Under the pieces are notes generated by a model that did no database searches, was not told where the DNA came from, and worked only from the letters and a program-made list of their open reading frames with translations. Both the position numbers and the translations under genes were made by a program. This document shows positions 1 to 7,871 of a DNA stretch of 64,000 nucleotides, piece by piece. Every line of letters starts with the position of its first letter. Within the stretch, counting starts at the first letter, position 1. This DNA is from an uncultured Aquimarina sp. (GTDB taxonomy: Bacteria > Bacteroidota > Bacteroidia > Flavobacteriales > Flavobacteriaceae), in the NCBI GenBank assembly GCA_947500545.1, contig CANMSO010000003.1, positions 248,001 to 312,000 on the forward strand, given 5' to 3'.

Positions 1-124
1 GCAGCTTGTTAGAACTTCAAACACTAATCAGGTTGATGTTTCTGATCTGAAGCCTGGTCATTATTTGGCAAAGGTATATGTAGATAAAACTACCGTTACA
101 AAAAAGGTTTTGATTCAAAAATAA
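1..124 (+). CDS. C-terminal end of a T9SS-exported protein (partial)
   Basis: Only the last 40 codons are inside the window, in the frame that ends with TAA at 122-124. The tail reads as a type A T9SS C-terminal sorting domain: VDVSDLKPGHYLAKVYVD followed by a basic end KKVLIQK. In this family the domain directs a periplasmic intermediate through the T9SS translocon and is then cleaved. The catalytic or binding part of the protein lies upstream and cannot be named. A strong hairpin terminator follows, so the gene is probably the last of its transcript. Confidence 0.75.
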   Translation, partial: QLVRTSNTNQVDVSDLKPGHYLAKVYVDKTTVTKKVLIQK

Positions 125-165
125 CATCAAATCCAGAGATCATTTAATTTCGATTAAATACTATG

Positions 166-199
166 AATGAGGGGGTTTTACTCCCTCATTTTATTTGTT
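166..199 (+). terminator. Rho-independent terminator
   Basis: Stem AATGAGGG (166-173) pairs with CCCTCATT (183-190), followed by a T-rich stretch. It lies 42 bases after the stop of the partial T9SS protein. Confidence 0.75.
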
Positions 200-351
200 T
201 TCAATTCTAAAATTACTTCAAAATATATTTATATTAACAATCTGTTAATCAGTTTGTTAAATATTATCTTGTTTCTGTTAAAACATAAAACAAAGTCTCT
301 ATTTTTTCGTATATATTATATAACCCTCTTAACTATATAATACTCTTAAAC

Positions 352-1362
352 ATGAAAAAGTTTCTAATTCCTGGCATACTTCTTTCGTTATTTTTATGTC
401 TAGGTTGTCCTGCTGATAAAAATACAGGCGAACCAGAATGTATGGATGCTGAAAAAGCTAAAACATTCAATAAACTAGCAACTAGTGATGCAATCAATAG
501 ATGTAGTACTATGGAGGTTTTGGCAAAACACATGGCTAAAAGCCCAGGTTTAAAATCCAAAATGGAAGCCATAGAAGAACAGTGTAGAGAATTTATCGAA
601 CATAGAAAAAGTGGAAAAATAGCTGATTTAGATACTATTACTATCCCAACAGTTGTGCATGTGATTTATAGTAAAGCCGAAGAAAATATTTGTAAGGACC
701 AAATTCTCTCACAGATTAAGGTTCTGAACCAAGATTTTACAAAAACCAATACCGATATCAACCAAATTCCGGAAGAATTTGCAGCTTTATCAGCAAATAC
801 CAGGATACGATTTAATCTTGATAGCATCATACGTGTCTCTTCTACAAGAGCCGAATGGGGAACCGGTGATCTAATGAAGTTTTCATCTAACGGAGGTTCT
901 AATGCCATTGATCCAACAACAAAGCTAAATATTTGGGTATGTAATATTGGCGGAGGAATTCTAGGGTATGCCCAGTTTCCGGGAGACGATGTCTCTACTG
1001 ATGGTATTGTAATTTCTCCTCAGTTTTTTGGCACCATGGGATTCGTTTCGTCTCCTTTTGACAAAGGTAGAACTACTACTCATGAAGTTGGTCACTGGCT
1101 TAATTTACGCCATATTTGGGGTGATGGTAATTGTGCTCTAGATGACTTCGTAGAAGATACCCCTGTGTCAGACGGACCTAATTTTGGTTGTCCCGTCTAC
1201 CCTACGGTGCGTTGTAATACCAATGACATGACCATGAACTACATGGATTATAGTGATGATACTTGTATGCATATGTTTACCGAAGGTCAAAAAGATAGAA
1301 TGAGAGCTGTATTTGCCCAAGACGGTCCTAGAGAAAGTTTCGTAAAAGCATTAGTTCAGTAA
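352..1362 (+). CDS. M43 (pappalysin-like) zinc metalloprotease lipoprotein
   Basis: A 336-residue predicted zinc metalloprotease. The N-terminus is a lipoprotein signal (hydrophobic segment ending LCLGC, lipobox Cys about residue 19), so it should be anchored in the outer membrane. The zinc site is HEVGHWLNLRH starting at about His244, the extended HExxHxxGxxH-type motif of metzincins with Asn in place of Gly, and a downstream MNYMDYSDD gives the Met-turn. Paired cysteines around the active site (GNCALDD, FGCPVY, RCNTND, DTCMHM) match M43 pappalysin-like enzymes of Bacteroidetes such as ulilysin relatives. There is no T9SS sorting tail. A second lipoprotein gene follows after 40 bases. The substrate is unknown; extracellular protein degradation is inferred. 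Confidence 0.85.
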   Translation: MKKFLIPGILLSLFLCLGCPADKNTGEPECMDAEKAKTFNKLATSDAINRCSTMEVLAKHMAKSPGLKSKMEAIEEQCREFIEHRKSGKIADLDTITIPTVVHVIYSKAEENICKDQILSQIKVLNQDFTKTNTDINQIPEEFAALSANTRIRFNLDSIIRVSSTRAEWGTGDLMKFSSNGGSNAIDPTTKLNIWVCNIGGGILGYAQFPGDDVSTDGIVISPQFFGTMGFVSSPFDKGRTTTHEVGHWLNLRHIWGDGNCALDDFVEDTPVSDGPNFGCPVYPTVRCNTNDMTMNYMDYSDDTCMHMFTEGQKDRMRAVFAQDGPRESFVKALVQ

Positions 1363-1402
1363 TGTATATAAAATAGTATTTTTAGCATAGAAAAACACCA
1401 CT

Positions 1403-2113
1403 ATGAATAAGTTCGTTCTACTATTGAGTCTCCTATTTTTGTTTTCTTCCTGTAAGGAAACAAAGCAAGTGTATATTGCGAGTCATATAGTAGATTGCAT
1501 TGGAGTAGGCCCTCAAAAATGTATGCTATATAAAGAAAGCCCAAGCGATGAGTGGACCTACTTTTATGATACTATTGAAGGTTTTGAATATGAAGAAGGA
1601 TATAATTATAAATTAGAAGTTGCAGTTTCTCATATTAAAAACCCACCTGTAGATGGTTCTTCTTTGCGATACACTTTGATTAAAATATCATCAAAAGAAA
1701 AAGATCAAGAGATGAGTCAAAATATTATTGATTCAACGATATCCCAACAAGAAAAAATAGTAAATGTAGTCTATGAAGCTAGCACAAGGGGTTCTTTTTT
1801 TCAAGTCAAAATCAATAAAGATTTAATAGAAAAAACAAAAGACAGAAACCTTAAGGAAACAAATTCCGTAAAATGTTCTAAAGAGAATTGGGAAACTATT
1901 CTTTCATTTATCAAAAACATACAGCTCGAAAAAATTAATACTCTTAAAAGCCCAACAGGCAAAAGAGCTTCAGATGCTGCTCTTCATGCAAAATTAAAGA
2001 TCATTACACAAACTCAAACCTACACTTCTGTTGGTTTTGATCACGGTAATCCTCCCAAGGAAATAAAACAATTAGTTAAGACTATACTATCATTGTCAGA
2101 AAGTATTGAATAG
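1403..2113 (+). CDS. DUF4377 domain lipoprotein
   Basis: A 236-residue protein with a lipoprotein signal (LLFLFSSC, lipobox Cys about residue 17). Residues about 22-95 match the DUF4377 pattern: VDCIGVGPQKCM, then W-YFYD-IEGFEYEEGYNYKLEV, then NPPVDGSSLRYTLI. This small envelope domain often occurs with META/HslJ-like proteins and has no established biochemical role. The C-terminal half (about 110-236) is charged and not recognised. It lies 40 bases behind the M43 protease and 40 bases before sufE, so it may be cotranscribed with either. Confidence 0.7.
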   Translation: MNKFVLLLSLLFLFSSCKETKQVYIASHIVDCIGVGPQKCMLYKESPSDEWTYFYDTIEGFEYEEGYNYKLEVAVSHIKNPPVDGSSLRYTLIKISSKEKDQEMSQNIIDSTISQQEKIVNVVYEASTRGSFFQVKINKDLIEKTKDRNLKETNSVKCSKENWETILSFIKNIQLEKINTLKSPTGKRASDAALHAKLKIITQTQTYTSVGFDHGNPPKEIKQLVKTILSLSESIE

Positions 2114-2153
2114 CATTATTTCTTATCGTACTTTTGTTGAAAATTTATAGGTA

Positions 2154-2576
2154 ATGACTATACAAGAAATTCAGGAAGAGATTGTTGATGAATTCGGTAT
2201 GTTTGATGATTGGATGCAGCGTTATGAATACATGATCGAATTAGGAAAATCTCTACCTCTAATTGATGAAAAATATAAAACAGACGATAATATTATTAAA
2301 GGTTGCCAAAGTAAGGTTTGGGTTCATGCAGAAATGAAAGATGATAAAATAAACTTTACAGCAGATAGCGATGCTATTATTACCAAAGGTATTATTGCGA
2401 TTCTAATCAGGGCATTTTCAGGACAGCATCCTACCGCTATTATAAATGCTGATACTGCTTTCATTGATGAAATTGGTTTAAAAGAACATCTTTCGCCAAC
2501 ACGTGCCAATGGGTTAGTGAGCATGATAAAGCAACTAAAAATGTATGCAATTGCTTATCAAACACAATTAAATTAA
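2154..2576 (+). CDS. sufE: SufE Fe-S cluster assembly sulfurtransfer protein
   Basis: At 140 residues this has the usual SufE length. SufE accepts sulfane sulfur from the cysteine desulfurase SufS and passes it to the SufBCD scaffold in the cytosol. The N-terminal helix (FGMFDDWMQRYEYMIELGK) and the loop NIIKGCQSKVW, with the sulfur-carrying cysteine at about residue 51, are family hallmarks. It starts a tight run of four genes (10-base gap to the DUF59 gene). SufS, SufB, SufC and SufD are not in the window; in related genomes they lie just upstream, here possibly beyond the two lipoprotein genes and the T9SS protein. Confidence 0.93.
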   Translation: MTIQEIQEEIVDEFGMFDDWMQRYEYMIELGKSLPLIDEKYKTDDNIIKGCQSKVWVHAEMKDDKINFTADSDAIITKGIIAILIRAFSGQHPTAIINADTAFIDEIGLKEHLSPTRANGLVSMIKQLKMYAIAYQTQLN

Positions 2577-2586
2577 AGTTTTAGAC

Positions 2587-2913
2587 ATGAGTGAAACCAC
2601 TATAGATACAAACGAATTAGGAGAAAAGATTGTAGGAGTGTTGAAAACGATTTACGATCCAGAAATCCCTGTAGATATTTACGAATTGGGATTGATCTAC
2701 GATGTATTTGTTAATGAAGAGTATGACGTAAAAATCTTAATGACACTTACTTCTCCCAACTGCCCCGTTGCAGAATCATTACCCGAAGAAATACGTGAAA
2801 AAGTAAAATCTCTTAATGCGGTAAATGATGTAGAAATGGAGCTTACTTTTGATCCACCATGGTCACAAGATCTAATGAGTGAAGAAGCAAAACTGGAACT
2901 TGGAATGTTATAA
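2587..2913 (+). CDS. DUF59/MIP18 family Fe-S assembly protein (SufT-like)
   Basis: A 108-residue single-domain protein of the MIP18/DUF59 (PaaD-like) family. It shows the family signature: IYDPEIPVDIYELGLIYDV near the N-terminus, the conserved cysteine in LTSPNCPVAESLP, and the acidic-aromatic tail FDPPWSQDLMS. Members assist maturation or carrying of Fe-S clusters. Its place 10 bases after sufE supports that role. It has no membrane segment or signal peptide. Confidence 0.88.
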   Translation: MSETTIDTNELGEKIVGVLKTIYDPEIPVDIYELGLIYDVFVNEEYDVKILMTLTSPNCPVAESLPEEIREKVKSLNAVNDVEMELTFDPPWSQDLMSEEAKLELGML

Positions 2914-2964
2914 AAGGTCACTTTTCACTTCAAAAAACTAAATACACTTTCTTAAAATTCAAAA

Positions 2965-3402
2965 ATGAATCAGGAACATTACGATAAATTGGAAAGAATG
3001 TATTTGCAGGCCAATATCAATACTAAGATATTCGATACCACCACAGTTAAAATATCTGAGGAAATGGCCCAAATTGGATTAAAAATATCCGAAAAGTATT
3101 TTCATGCTTTGGGAGCAATGCATGGTTCTGTGTATTTTAAATTGCTTGATGATGCTGCCTTTTTTGCAGTAAACTCGATCGTTAAAGATGCATTTGTGCT
3201 TACAACATCTTTTAATATTAACTTAATCCGACCCGTTAGCAAAGGTTTAATTACAGCAATAGGAAAGGTGAAGTTTAAGTCTAAAAATCTTTATGTAGCA
3301 GAATCTACGTTATATAATGAAGATGGAAAAGAAATTGCTTTTGGAACTGGAAATTTTGCAAAAAGTAAAATAGAATTATCCGAAAAAATAGGATATAAAT
3401 AA
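2965..3402 (+). CDS. PaaI-type hotdog-fold thioesterase
   Basis: A 145-residue protein with the hotdog thioesterase pattern: ALGAMHGSVYFKLLDDAAFFAVNS at about residues 46-70, where the HG turn and the acidic residues at the start of the long helix form the acyl-CoA site, followed by strands NINLIRPV and FKSKNLYVAESTLYNEDGKEIAFGTGNF. The substrate cannot be told from the sequence. Its stop codon overlaps the next start (TAATG at 3400-3404), so it is translationally coupled to the DUF2480 gene. Confidence 0.8.
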   Translation: MNQEHYDKLERMYLQANINTKIFDTTTVKISEEMAQIGLKISEKYFHALGAMHGSVYFKLLDDAAFFAVNSIVKDAFVLTTSFNINLIRPVSKGLITAIGKVKFKSKNLYVAESTLYNEDGKEIAFGTGNFAKSKIELSEKIGYK

Positions 3403-3911
3403 TGGCAGACGAAATAATAAATAGAGTTGCGAATAATCAAAACCTGATCACCTTTGACTTAGAGGATTATTATCCAGAAGGTGAGCGCATACTTTTTGAT
3501 ATTAAAGATTGGCTTTTTGAAGGACTAATTTTACGTGAAAAAGACTTTAGAAAACACGCTGCCGATCATAATTGGGCACAATACCAGGATAAATATGTTG
3601 CTTTAACCTGCTCTACAGATGCAATTATTCCTGGGTGGGCATATTTGTTATTAACGAGTTCTTTAATTCCGTACACCAAAAAAGTTGTAGTAGGTTCCTT
3701 AGAAATCCTTGAAACTATACTCTATAACGAAATTATTAATGATCTTGATGTTTCTGAATATCAGGACAAACTTCTAATCATAAAAGGTTGTGCCAATAAA
3801 CCCGTTCCAGAGGGGGCTTATATCTCTTTAATTCAAAAATTACAACCAATAGCCAAAAGTATTATGTACGGGGAAGCATGCTCCTCTGTCCCTCTTTACA
3901 AACGAAAATAA
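3402..3911 (+). CDS. DUF2480 family protein
   Basis: A 169-residue cytosolic protein matching the Bacteroidetes DUF2480 family (opening NRVANNQNLITFDLEDYYPEGERILFDIKDWLFEG in essence, later CSTDAIIPGWAYLLL and IKGCANKPVPEGAYI). The family has no proven function. It regularly sits beside sufE and DUF59 genes, as here, and the two conserved cysteines (in ALTCSTDA and IKGCANK) would fit an Fe-S or sulfur-related job; that is inference. The ATG overlaps the stop codon of the preceding gene by one base. Confidence 0.8.
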   Translation: MADEIINRVANNQNLITFDLEDYYPEGERILFDIKDWLFEGLILREKDFRKHAADHNWAQYQDKYVALTCSTDAIIPGWAYLLLTSSLIPYTKKVVVGSLEILETILYNEIINDLDVSEYQDKLLIIKGCANKPVPEGAYISLIQKLQPIAKSIMYGEACSSVPLYKRK

Positions 3912-4146
3912 GCTCTGTTAATTCCCTAGTGTTATTTTTATCAAAAAACTGTTGTTATATCTCGTTTTTTTGACATAAAAAACGTTACTTAAGGTATATT
4001 TACCAACATAAATTTTTTACACAGATTATTTATTTTGGTTAAGTTATGCCAAGTGAATTTATCGTTCGTATTAAAATTTAGTTGGTACTACCCCCTCTCT
4101 TGACTAGAGTAAACTTCTGATCAAACTTCTTAAAACTTCCTATCAG

Positions 4147-5067
4147 ATGAAACCAACATTTCTTACACTGGTGCTATTACTTAGCGGTGCTACGGTATTT
4201 GCACAAAAAGAGACTAAAGACGACACTCCAAAAGACGGATGGACCCACGCAACAAACATTACCTTGTTATTTAACCAATCTGCTTTTAATTCAGCTTGGG
4301 TAGGTGGTGGTACTACTAATGTTGCAGGAAACCTATCTGCATCTTATGATTTTGATTATCGAAAAGAAAATATCATTTGGGATAATAAAATTCTTGGAGA
4401 TTATGGGCTTACAAAATTAAAAGATCAAGAATGCCCACGCAAAACTAATGACAGATTTGAGTTTAACTCTATACTAGGTAAACAGATTAAAGCGTCCTTG
4501 TGGTACTACTCCTTCTTTCTAAATTTTATAACACAATTCGCTCCGGGATATGAGTTTGGAGAAGATACCAACGGCAACACAACAAGAACAGAAACAACAC
4601 ATATCTTCTCTCCGGGATATATACAAATGGGGTCGGGTTTGCTATGGAAAAAAAGTAACAACCTAAAAGTACATATCGCTCCTGCAACAGCACGACTTAT
4701 AGTTGTTGATAGTAAATTCACAGAAACCGATACGGATCAAGCCGCTATCGATTCTTTTAATGATGACGGGGGATATTTTGGTGTAAAAGCTAATGAAACC
4801 ACTCGTGTTGAATTTGGCTCATCATCAAGTGCCACTGCTAAATTTAATCTTATGGATAATGTGTCTTGGGAGAACATTTTAAAGATATATGCCAACTACA
4901 TAGAAGATTTAACAAATATTGATATAGATTATACCGCAAATATCGAAATGACAATTAATAAGTATTTGTCTGCAAACTTAACCTTTCAGGCAATTTATGA
5001 CGATAATGCTGTTGGAGCTTTTCAGATCAGAGAAGTTTTTGGACTAGGGGTCAATTACGGACTTTAG
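4147..5067 (+). CDS. DUF3078 family outer-membrane-type protein (paralog 1)
   Basis: A 306-residue protein with a cleavable signal peptide (ending near TVFAQ) and DUF3078 features: LLFNQSAFNSAWVGGGTTNVAGN, then alternating amphipathic strands rich in aromatic residues (YDFDYRKENIIWDNKILGDYG), ending in an aromatic-terminated strand (FGLGVNYGL). This suggests an outer-membrane beta-barrel. The function is unknown. It is closely related to the gene at 6832-7869 and more distantly to 5286-6221. The 235-base upstream gap contains no clear promoter match. Confidence 0.82.
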   Translation: MKPTFLTLVLLLSGATVFAQKETKDDTPKDGWTHATNITLLFNQSAFNSAWVGGGTTNVAGNLSASYDFDYRKENIIWDNKILGDYGLTKLKDQECPRKTNDRFEFNSILGKQIKASLWYYSFFLNFITQFAPGYEFGEDTNGNTTRTETTHIFSPGYIQMGSGLLWKKSNNLKVHIAPATARLIVVDSKFTETDTDQAAIDSFNDDGGYFGVKANETTRVEFGSSSSATAKFNLMDNVSWENILKIYANYIEDLTNIDIDYTANIEMTINKYLSANLTFQAIYDDNAVGAFQIREVFGLGVNYGL

Positions 5068-5285
5068 AACATCTCAAAAAACGAATTTAATGAACTAATC
5101 TGTTCTTTTGTCTCTATTTACAAGTCAAAATAGGTTGTTTTGTCTATTAATTTTGTTTTTTATCGAAAAAACGAAAATAAATTGAAATGCCTATTATTCT
5201 TCAAATACCGATTCTGTTAAATTCGCTTAGAGTATTTTTAATATTTAAATTATTATTTTTAATAAAACATCTTAAACCTAATAAA

Positions 5286-6221
5286 ATGATCAAGAAAATA
5301 GTTTTAGTGACAACTTTGTTTTTAGGAATAACTTCAATTAAGGCGCAGACCTTAGAAGAGCTAAAAACTACGCAAGCAGCAAAGAAAGATTCTATTGCAG
5401 CTATACAAGGTAGGGTAAATGCTATACAATCTAAAATTGACGCAATTCCGGGATGGAAAATAGGCGCTTTTGGTACCGTAGGGGGCAGTATTTCTGGGTT
5501 CAACAACTGGTTTGCTCAAGGTATTCCTAATAACTCTGCTGGAAATATAGGGATTACTATAAACCCATATGCAAACTTAATTCAGGATAAATATTTTTGG
5601 AGAAACAGTGCAAATATCAATCTTGCATGGGTAAAATTAGATGATGAAGATGATCCTACAGATGAAGATAGTTTTAGAGAAGCAACAGATGTATTTAGTG
5701 TGACTTCATTATTTGGGTATAGATTAACCAAAACATTAGCAGTATCCGTTTTAGGTGAATATAGAACGACTTTACTTAATAATTTCAATGACCCCGGATA
5801 TCTAGATCTTGGTGTTGGAGGAACTTGGACTCCTATTAACAATCTTGTAGTGGTGGTACACCCACTTAACTACAACTTTGTGTTTAGTGAAGGTGCAGCG
5901 CAATACGAGTCTTCTTTGGGAGCAAAGATAGTTGCAGATTATTCGCGTAAGATTGGCGCTATAAACTTTAAGACAAACCTATCTGCATTTTTAAGTTATG
6001 AAGATGCCGATTACTCTAACTGGACCTGGACAAATTCTTTCTCTTATACACTATGGAAAGCAATTGGTGTAGGGTTTGATTTTGGTTTAAGAAGCAATAA
6101 ACAAGAAGCATTTAATTACGCATTGGCCCAAGTGCCTGCAATAGTGCCAACTCCAACATTAGAAAATACAGATAACGAATTACAGTCTTTCTGGAACGTA
6201 GGACTTAGCTATTCATTCTAA
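5286..6221 (+). CDS. DUF3078 family outer-membrane-type protein (paralog 2)
   Basis: A 311-residue protein. I place the start at ATG 5286 because it gives a normal signal peptide (MIKKIVLVTTLFLGITSIKAQ); the open frame upstream to 5187 is hydrophobic AT-rich noise. After the signal comes a short helical segment (EELKTTQAAKKDSIAAIQGRV), then WKIGAFGTVGGSISGFNNWFAQGIPNNSAGNIGI, which lines up with the DUF3078 start, and barrel-like strands ending NVGLSYSF. It is divergent from the other two copies and follows paralog 1 by 218 bases. The role is unknown. Confidence 0.75.
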   Translation: MIKKIVLVTTLFLGITSIKAQTLEELKTTQAAKKDSIAAIQGRVNAIQSKIDAIPGWKIGAFGTVGGSISGFNNWFAQGIPNNSAGNIGITINPYANLIQDKYFWRNSANINLAWVKLDDEDDPTDEDSFREATDVFSVTSLFGYRLTKTLAVSVLGEYRTTLLNNFNDPGYLDLGVGGTWTPINNLVVVVHPLNYNFVFSEGAAQYESSLGAKIVADYSRKIGAINFKTNLSAFLSYEDADYSNWTWTNSFSYTLWKAIGVGFDFGLRSNKQEAFNYALAQVPAIVPTPTLENTDNELQSFWNVGLSYSF

Positions 6222-6246
6222 TGCAGAAATTCTTATAATCTATAAG

Positions 6247-6284
6247 AAAGACCATCTAGAGTAATTTCTGGATGGTCTTTTTAG
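6247..6284. terminator. Bidirectional terminator
   Basis: Stem AAAGACCATC (6247-6256) pairs with GATGGTCTTT (6271-6280) and carries T-rich flanks on both strands. It sits between the convergent DUF3078 paralog 2 and the GNAT gene. Confidence 0.7.
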
Positions 6285-6286
6285 CT

Positions 6287-6730
6287 TTACTCTTTTACGA
6301 GCTTCATATAAAACTCAAATGGATCCTCGCCTACGATCTTAAATCCATTTCGTTCATATAAATGCCTTGCAGGGTTCTCTTTTAATACGTTTAGCCTCAG
6401 GTTTTTATTTTCGGCTTCCGCTTTTGATATAACACCTTTCAATATCTGTTTGCCTATCCCCTTTCCCTGGTATCCTGGGAGTACCTGAAGCTGCAATATT
6501 TCTATTTCGGCTTTGGTTTCTATACATTTTAATAGGCCAACTTTTTTGTGAGACGCAAGAATTATATAAGACCCCTCAAAGCACTTATCGATCCTTGCCT
6601 CATGTTCTTCATCAGACAGGTATATCCTTGCTTTTTCTAAATGTTCAACCATAGTGTGCTTTCTTAGGTCAAGCAAAAAGCTTTTATCCTTTTCTAAGGC
6701 CTTAATAAGTTCTATTTTTAGTTTTTCCAA
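6287..6730 (-). CDS. GNAT family N-acetyltransferase
   Basis: A 147-residue single-domain acetyltransferase. Acetyl-CoA binding motif A is LQVLPGYQGKGIGKQIL at about residues 80-97, followed by the typical helix and the C-terminal strand NLRLNVLKENPARHLYERNGFKIVGEDPFEFYMKL. The acceptor substrate is unknown. It lies alone on the minus strand between two DUF3078 genes. Confidence 0.85.
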   Translation of the reverse strand: MEKLKIELIKALEKDKSFLLDLRKHTMVEHLEKARIYLSDEEHEARIDKCFEGSYIILASHKKVGLLKCIETKAEIEILQLQVLPGYQGKGIGKQILKGVISKAEAENKNLRLNVLKENPARHLYERNGFKIVGEDPFEFYMKLVKE

Positions 6731-6784
6731 TGTGAGAAAGTAAATGACAAATACGAATATAGTTTAATTTCAGTTGTTTACTTA

Positions 6785-6816
6785 TTTGAAAAACCTAAAC
6801 GCATCCCGTATCTTTG
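6785..6816 (+). promoter_or_regulatory. Bacteroidetes-type promoter for DUF3078 paralog 3
   Basis: TTTG at 6785-6788, 20 bases, then TATCTTTG at 6809-6816 fits the sigma-A consensus TTTG-N19..21-TAnnTTTG of Bacteroidetes. Transcription would start near 6823. This rules out the open-frame TTG at 6814 as the start codon and favours ATG 6832 or 6844. Confidence 0.75.
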
Positions 6817-6831
6817 TATCCTACCTCTGCA

Positions 6832-7869
6832 ATGAAAGGCCAAATGAAGAGATTTTTTTTAGCTGTATTTCTGCTTTTATTTATAACAAAATCCTTCTGC
6901 CAGGAAGAGAAAAAAGTAACACAACTAGATTCAATTCAGGTTAATTTAAAACGTGCTCTCGATAGTGTTTTGAAAAACACAACAAATGACCTAAACATTA
7001 TTGTTTTGAAGGACCTTTTAAAAGAAATCACTCCTAAAAAACCCAAAGAAGAACATATAGGATGGAAAACCAAAGGCAAATTCTCTCTGCTCTTTAACCA
7101 ATCGGCCTTCAATTTTGATTGGCAAGGAGGGGGAACTTCAAATATAGCGGGTAATACAGCAGCAAATTATGAATTCAATTATAAAAAGGAAAGCTTAACC
7201 TGGGATAATAAATTTTTGGCAGACTACGGACTTACTTTTTTAAAAGATGAAATTTTTGCTCGTAAAACCAATGATAGGATTGAGTTTAATTCAAGACTTG
7301 GACAACGAATAGGAAAAAGTTTCTGGAACTACTCCTTGTTTGTGAATTTCAGGTCTCAATTTGCAAAAGGATATCGCTTTACTAATGATCCTGATACCGA
7401 TGAGACCATTCGTACCGAAGAGACACATTTCTTTTCGCCTGCTTTTATACAAATAGGTCCTGGTATACTTTGGAAAAAGAGTGATGATCTAAATATCAAC
7501 ATTGCTCCTGTAACTTCGCGTATGATTTTTGTAGATAAAGAATTTACAAATGTACCCGATTATGTTGATGGGGATTATTTTGGAGTAGATGCGGGTGAGA
7601 GTTCTAGATTTGAGTTTGGTGGATCAATCGCTTTTTACGCAAAATTTCCTTTAGTCAAAAATGTAACTGTAGAAAACCTTTTAAATCTCTATTCTAACTA
7701 TATCGAAGACGCCTACAATGTAGATTTAGATTATACCCTAAACATCAATCTGGTAGTGAATAAGTATATCTCTGGTAGTTTTGTTTTTCAAACGATTTAC
7801 GACGATAATGCTACGGGCAATTTTCAGGTGCGCGAAGTTATCGGAATTGGCCTCAATTATGAATTTTAA
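6832..7869 (+). CDS. DUF3078 family outer-membrane-type protein (paralog 3)
   Basis: About 345 residues. ATG 6832 is used here; ATG 6844 (MKRFFLAVFLLLF) gives an even cleaner signal peptide and a longer leader, so either may be right. After the signal there is a helical stretch of about 50 residues (LDSIQVNLKRALDSVLKNT), then the DUF3078 barrel region starting KFSLLFNQSAFNFDWQGGGTSNIAGN, close to paralog 1 over its whole length, and ending IGIGLNYEF. It has its own promoter at 6785-6816 and is convergent with hflX only 2 bases away. The function is unknown. Confidence 0.82.
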   Translation: MKGQMKRFFLAVFLLLFITKSFCQEEKKVTQLDSIQVNLKRALDSVLKNTTNDLNIIVLKDLLKEITPKKPKEEHIGWKTKGKFSLLFNQSAFNFDWQGGGTSNIAGNTAANYEFNYKKESLTWDNKFLADYGLTFLKDEIFARKTNDRIEFNSRLGQRIGKSFWNYSLFVNFRSQFAKGYRFTNDPDTDETIRTEETHFFSPAFIQIGPGILWKKSDDLNINIAPVTSRMIFVDKEFTNVPDYVDGDYFGVDAGESSRFEFGGSIAFYAKFPLVKNVTVENLLNLYSNYIEDAYNVDLDYTLNINLVVNKYISGSFVFQTIYDDNATGNFQVREVIGIGLNYEF

Positions 7870-7871
7870 AC

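Noticed and set aside
3963..3984. CGTTTTTT...AAAAAACG hairpin after the DUF2480 gene as terminator
   Set aside because: The stem has only two G-C pairs and no U tract after it; too weak to call.
6814..6831. TTG start at 6814 for DUF3078 paralog 3
   Set aside because: It falls inside the -7 promoter box TATCTTTG (6809-6816), upstream of the predicted transcription start.
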